From Flavobacteriales bacterium (GTDB lineage Bacteria > Bacteroidota > Bacteroidia > Flavobacteriales > Flavobacteriaceae), in assembly GCA_027008965.1 (NCBI GenBank), contig JALVDN010000307.1, forward strand, positions 1 through 8,398: a DNA stretch of 8,398 nt. Reading direction: 5' to 3'. This document shows, one piece after another, positions 6,052 to 8,398 of this stretch. The position numbers were made by a program, and so were the translations under genes. Numbering within the stretch: the stretch's first letter is position 1; every line of letters begins with the position of its first letter. Below the pieces are notes generated by a model. The model saw nothing but the letters and a program-made list of their open reading frames with translations. It had not been told where the DNA came from and did no database searches.

Positions 6052-6724
6052 TATCGCTATAGACGGTCATTCATCCACAGGCAAAAGTACGGTTGCCAAA
6101 GCATTGGCCAAAAAATTGGGATATATTTATATTGACACGGGTGCCATGTATAGAGCGGTCACCTTATATGCCTTGGAAAAAAAATATATCGGTAAGAATT
6201 TTTTTGATAAGCAAAAACTTATTTCGGACTTGGATCAACTTGAAATTTCTTTTGAATATAATCCCGAAACACAAAAATCCGAAACCTTTTTAAACGGGCA
6301 AAACGTAGAGAAAAAAATTCGCTCGATGGAAATATCTCAATATGTGAGTCAAATTGCCGAAATTCCCGAGGTAAGAAGAAAACTGGTCAAACTTCAACAG
6401 GAAATAGCCCGTAAAAAAGGCGTTGTGATGGACGGACGCGATATCGGTTCGGTGGTGATGCCCGATGCCGAACTTAAAATTTTTATGACTGCTTCTCCTG
6501 AAATCAGGGCACGGCGCAGACATAAAGAATTACTTGAAAAAGGTCAAGCCGTTTCTTATGATGATGTTTTACAAAATATCATTGAACGCGATCAAATAGA
6601 TTCCAGTCGTAAAGATTCTCCCCTTTTTCGTGTCCCCGATGCCAAACTTTTGGATAATTCAAATCTCCAACCTGATGAACAACTCCATTTGATTTTAAAT
6701 TGGGTGGAAGAAAAATTGAAATGA
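6029..6724 (+). CDS. cmk: Cytidylate kinase ((d)CMP kinase)
   Basis: This 231-residue cytoplasmic enzyme transfers the ATP gamma-phosphate to CMP or dCMP, giving CDP or dCDP for RNA, DNA and phospholipid synthesis. The P-loop is GHSSTGKST at 13-21, followed by the CMP-site motif DTGAMYR at 36-42 (T37 and R42 correspond to E. coli Ser36 and Arg41). VMDGRDIG has D135, R137 and D138, matching E. coli Asp129, Arg131 and Asp132. The lid-region motif RDQIDSSRKDSPL has R187, D191 and R194, matching Arg181, Asp185 and Arg188. Length is normal for bacterial Cmk and nothing essential is missing. The start lies inside the end of porQ, in a different frame; an earlier start would lengthen the overlap, and the P-loop position fits this one. 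The pairing with porQ appears conserved in Flavobacteriia from memory and probably reflects an old transcription unit rather than a shared pathway. Confidence 0.96.
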   Translation: MRSQKKINIAIDGHSSTGKSTVAKALAKKLGYIYIDTGAMYRAVTLYALEKKYIGKNFFDKQKLISDLDQLEISFEYNPETQKSETFLNGQNVEKKIRSMEISQYVSQIAEIPEVRRKLVKLQQEIARKKGVVMDGRDIGSVVMPDAELKIFMTASPEIRARRRHKELLEKGQAVSYDDVLQNIIERDQIDSSRKDSPLFRVPDAKLLDNSNLQPDEQLHLILNWVEEKLK

Positions 6725-6803
6725 AATATTAAAAGGGAAAAATTATAAGTTCTGTCATTCTTCCATATTCATTTTATGCTTATCTTACATAAAAATAAGG
6801 ATC

Positions 6804-7517
6804 ATGAAAAAATCTTTAAGTTTTTCAATTGTCTTTCTACTGCTTCAGTTTGCTTACACACAAAATGAATCGGAATACACGATGATTCCTTCCAATTATC
6901 ATGTGGGCAATTCTTCTTATTCGTTGAAAAAAGGTCAAGGTTACTATGCTAATACTTGGATTTTCTTTAATGATTTCTATTATGGAGTGACGGACAACAT
7001 TGCCGTTGGAACGGGATTTATTCCGGGATTTTTATTTAAGAACGTATCCACTCCGGCATGGATTAAATTGAAAGCAGCTTATCCTGTTAAAAAAAATATG
7101 TTTAACCTGAGTGCAGGAGCCATGGGAACAACAGTTATCGGAGAAGATGAACCAATCAATACATGGAATATCTTTTTAGGTTTTACAGTAGGGACTCCTC
7201 GCACCAATTTCAGTTTCAATTATTATTTTACGGGGGCTTCCGCTTTCAACGATTCTTTCTTAATAAATAAAGAAGTACATCCTTTTACTGTTTCCGGGCG
7301 TTTGAGTATAAGCCGGCGAAGTTTTATTATTTCTGATAATTTCTTTTTTATTGGTAAAGATGGAGGTATGTTCAGTATGCATATTTTGGGATTACAAACT
7401 TTGTTTAAAGGCCTTATTCTTGATTACGGACTCTTGATTCCACATTCATCCGATGTAGATCTGAATTTTGCGCTACCCTATTTGGGCGTGAAAATTCCTT
7501 TCGGCAAACTCAACTAA
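6804..7517 (+). CDS. Predicted outer-membrane beta-barrel protein of unknown function
   Basis: This 237-residue protein has a signal peptide (MKKSLSFSIVFLLLQFAYT, likely cleaved after T19 before QNESEY). The mature chain alternates polar and aromatic residues as in beta-barrel strands, for example YYANTWIFFNDFYYGVTDNIAVGTGF and FSFNYYFTG. It ends with FALPYLGVKIPFGKLN, a strand-like outer-membrane C-terminus. The early segment 'MIPSNYHVGNSSYSLKKGQGYYANT' followed by 'YGVTDNIAVGTG' resembles small uncharacterised flavobacterial proteins I recall with 'kkGegYYqN...nYGvtdnfsiGgG'. No enzyme motif is visible and no substrate can be suggested. The ATG at 6804 is preceded by AAGGA only two bases away, too close to act as a normal Shine-Dalgarno sequence. 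The gap to cmk is 79 bases, so it could be read through from porQ-cmk or have its own promoter; I see no convincing boxes in that gap. Its stop lies 25 bases from the convergent phosphoesterase stop. Confidence 0.75.
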   Translation: MKKSLSFSIVFLLLQFAYTQNESEYTMIPSNYHVGNSSYSLKKGQGYYANTWIFFNDFYYGVTDNIAVGTGFIPGFLFKNVSTPAWIKLKAAYPVKKNMFNLSAGAMGTTVIGEDEPINTWNIFLGFTVGTPRTNFSFNYYFTGASAFNDSFLINKEVHPFTVSGRLSISRRSFIISDNFFFIGKDGGMFSMHILGLQTLFKGLILDYGLLIPHSSDVDLNFALPYLGVKIPFGKLN

Positions 7518-7542
7518 TAAAATTAAAGCCAGCTTATAAGTA

Positions 7543-8398
7543 TTAATTCAGGTTAAAGGTTTCAATAGGTTCAAATGTATCGGGATTAAAGACCCTTACT
7601 TTTATATTTTTCCCTTCCACTTCAAAAATCATCAAGGCGTTTTGAGTTGAGAATTTCTTTACAAAGTTTGTCCATGGCAGTTTTTCAAGCGCGTAATAGG
7701 GAGCCCCGGCGGCACCGTTTGTTATTTGAACAAACGGACGTGAAAAGGACAATTTTTTCCCTTTCCAATCTTGCGGATAAATGGGCGTTTCGTTGGTTAC
7801 AACCAGACGGGTATAATTATGTTCATCGCCGGTCAACAATGCCCTGAATTTTTTAGAGTGATTCACTAAAATATCCAGCAGTTCATCCCTGCGCTCTATG
7901 ATTCCTTTCTCAACCGGTTTCCCTCCCACATAGGGCCTGATATCATTATTTCCACCATACCACATATCATCGCCCGAATGCCCTGCATTGGGAAAGGCTG
8001 GTGTGTGAATGGTCACCAAAATGTGATCGATTTTTTTATTTTTCTCCATGGCTTTTATTGTTTCGCCCAACCATTTCAATTGCATGTCCATCACATAGCC
8101 GTGGACGTTTCCTCCCACCATAGGAATATATTCGGGATTAGTGGTGTACCAATAATTTGAATTGAGAACAATAATTCCTACATTCCCATAGGTGAATGAA
8201 TATACGGTTTCATGATAGCAAGGAAAATCCAAAGTTTTTTTGTCCGGGTCATAACTTGCTCCGTCTTCACTATCAGGTCCGTTCGACGGGAGCTCAAACT
8301 CATATGAGAATAAATATTCTCCGCTATTGTTTTTAAAAGGGAATCTATCCACGCTTATATACCGCTTCCAGGCGGCGGATGATTTGGAATCATGCTTA
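7543..8398 (-). CDS. Calcineurin-like metallophosphoesterase, C-terminal part (runs off the right edge)
   Basis: The minus-strand frame is open from base 8398 to the TAA at 7545-7543, giving about 284 residues without the true start. A GTG at 8352 lies in this frame, but the codons upstream stay open (reading KHDSKSSAAWKRYIS), so it is probably internal. Visible metallophosphoesterase motifs are IHTPAFPNAGH (around 7980-8020), matching the 'vvxxHhP' metal-ligand block, and TGDEHNYTR (around 7805-7840), matching the 'GHxHxY'-type block with Asp-Glu in place of Gly-His before the final His. The N-terminal DxH and GD...D and GNHE blocks must lie beyond the window. The middle segment, VYSFTYGNVGIIVLNSNYW, resembles secreted phosphoesterases or phosphatases acting on organic phosphate. 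Localisation cannot be judged because the N-terminus is missing. There is no type IX sorting domain at the C-terminus, which ends EPIETFNLN. The substrate is unknown. No clear terminator lies in the 25-base gap to the convergent gene. Confidence 0.8.
   Translation of the reverse strand, partial: KHDSKSSAAWKRYISVDRFPFKNNSGEYLFSYEFELPSNGPDSEDGASYDPDKKTLDFPCYHETVYSFTYGNVGIIVLNSNYWYTTNPEYIPMVGGNVHGYVMDMQLKWLGETIKAMEKNKKIDHILVTIHTPAFPNAGHSGDDMWYGGNNDIRPYVGGKPVEKGIIERRDELLDILVNHSKKFRALLTGDEHNYTRLVVTNETPIYPQDWKGKKLSFSRPFVQITNGAAGAPYYALEKLPWTNFVKKFSTQNALMIFEVEGKNIKVRVFNPDTFEPIETFNLN

Noticed and set aside
7518..7542. A terminator between the beta-barrel gene and the phosphoesterase gene
   Set aside because: AATTAA and TTAATT flank a weak CTTATAAG palindrome, but there is no GC stem or clear T tract, so the pairing is too weak to call.
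7543..8352. Treating the GTG at 8352 as the true start of the phosphoesterase gene
   Set aside because: The frame stays open upstream to the window edge, and the N-terminal metal-binding blocks of the family would be missing. The gene is better described as partial.

Overview
The window looks like a chromosomal segment of a member of the Bacteroidota, most likely the Flavobacteriia. The reasons are a porQ homologue (type IX secretion system), exported proteins starting with flavobacterial-style 'AQVAIN' and 'NAQLGG' mature ends, A-rich leaders without Shine-Dalgarno sequences, and several matches to the Bacteroidota promoter (TTTG, then TAnnTTTG). Coding DNA is moderately AT-rich. One conspicuous GC-rich island interrupts it at about 185-425.

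Layout. At the left edge (1-93, minus strand) are the first 31 codons of a protein resembling the RhuM/Fic-associated family. The next 423 bases hold no convincing gene. They contain two outward-facing promoters with the same -7 octamer, one for the left gene and one for lon, and between them a GC-rich element that can fold into nested stems. lon (ATP-dependent Lon protease) follows on the plus strand. A bidirectional terminator separates it from a convergent gene for a 637-residue exported protein built from tail-fibre-like and GVYG-type repeats with a conserved C-terminal domain. That gene has a strong Bacteroidota promoter at its 5' side and diverges from porQ. porQ overlaps cmk (cytidylate kinase) by 23 bases. 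A 237-residue predicted outer-membrane beta-barrel of unknown function follows. The right edge holds the C-terminal part of a calcineurin-like metallophosphoesterase on the minus strand, which runs off the window.

How it fits together. From memory, lon, porQ and cmk are commonly neighbours in Flavobacteriia, so this is mostly a conserved core block. The 637-residue surface-protein gene, on the opposite strand between lon and porQ, looks like an accessory insertion. The exported proteins (637-residue protein, PorQ, beta-barrel) point to cell-envelope functions; Lon and Cmk are cytoplasmic housekeeping proteins. I see no tRNA, rRNA, CRISPR array, transposase or complete defence system. The least explained part is the structured GC-rich element at 189-420. 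It resembles an intergenic repeat I recall from flavobacterial genomes, but no copy number can be judged from one window.
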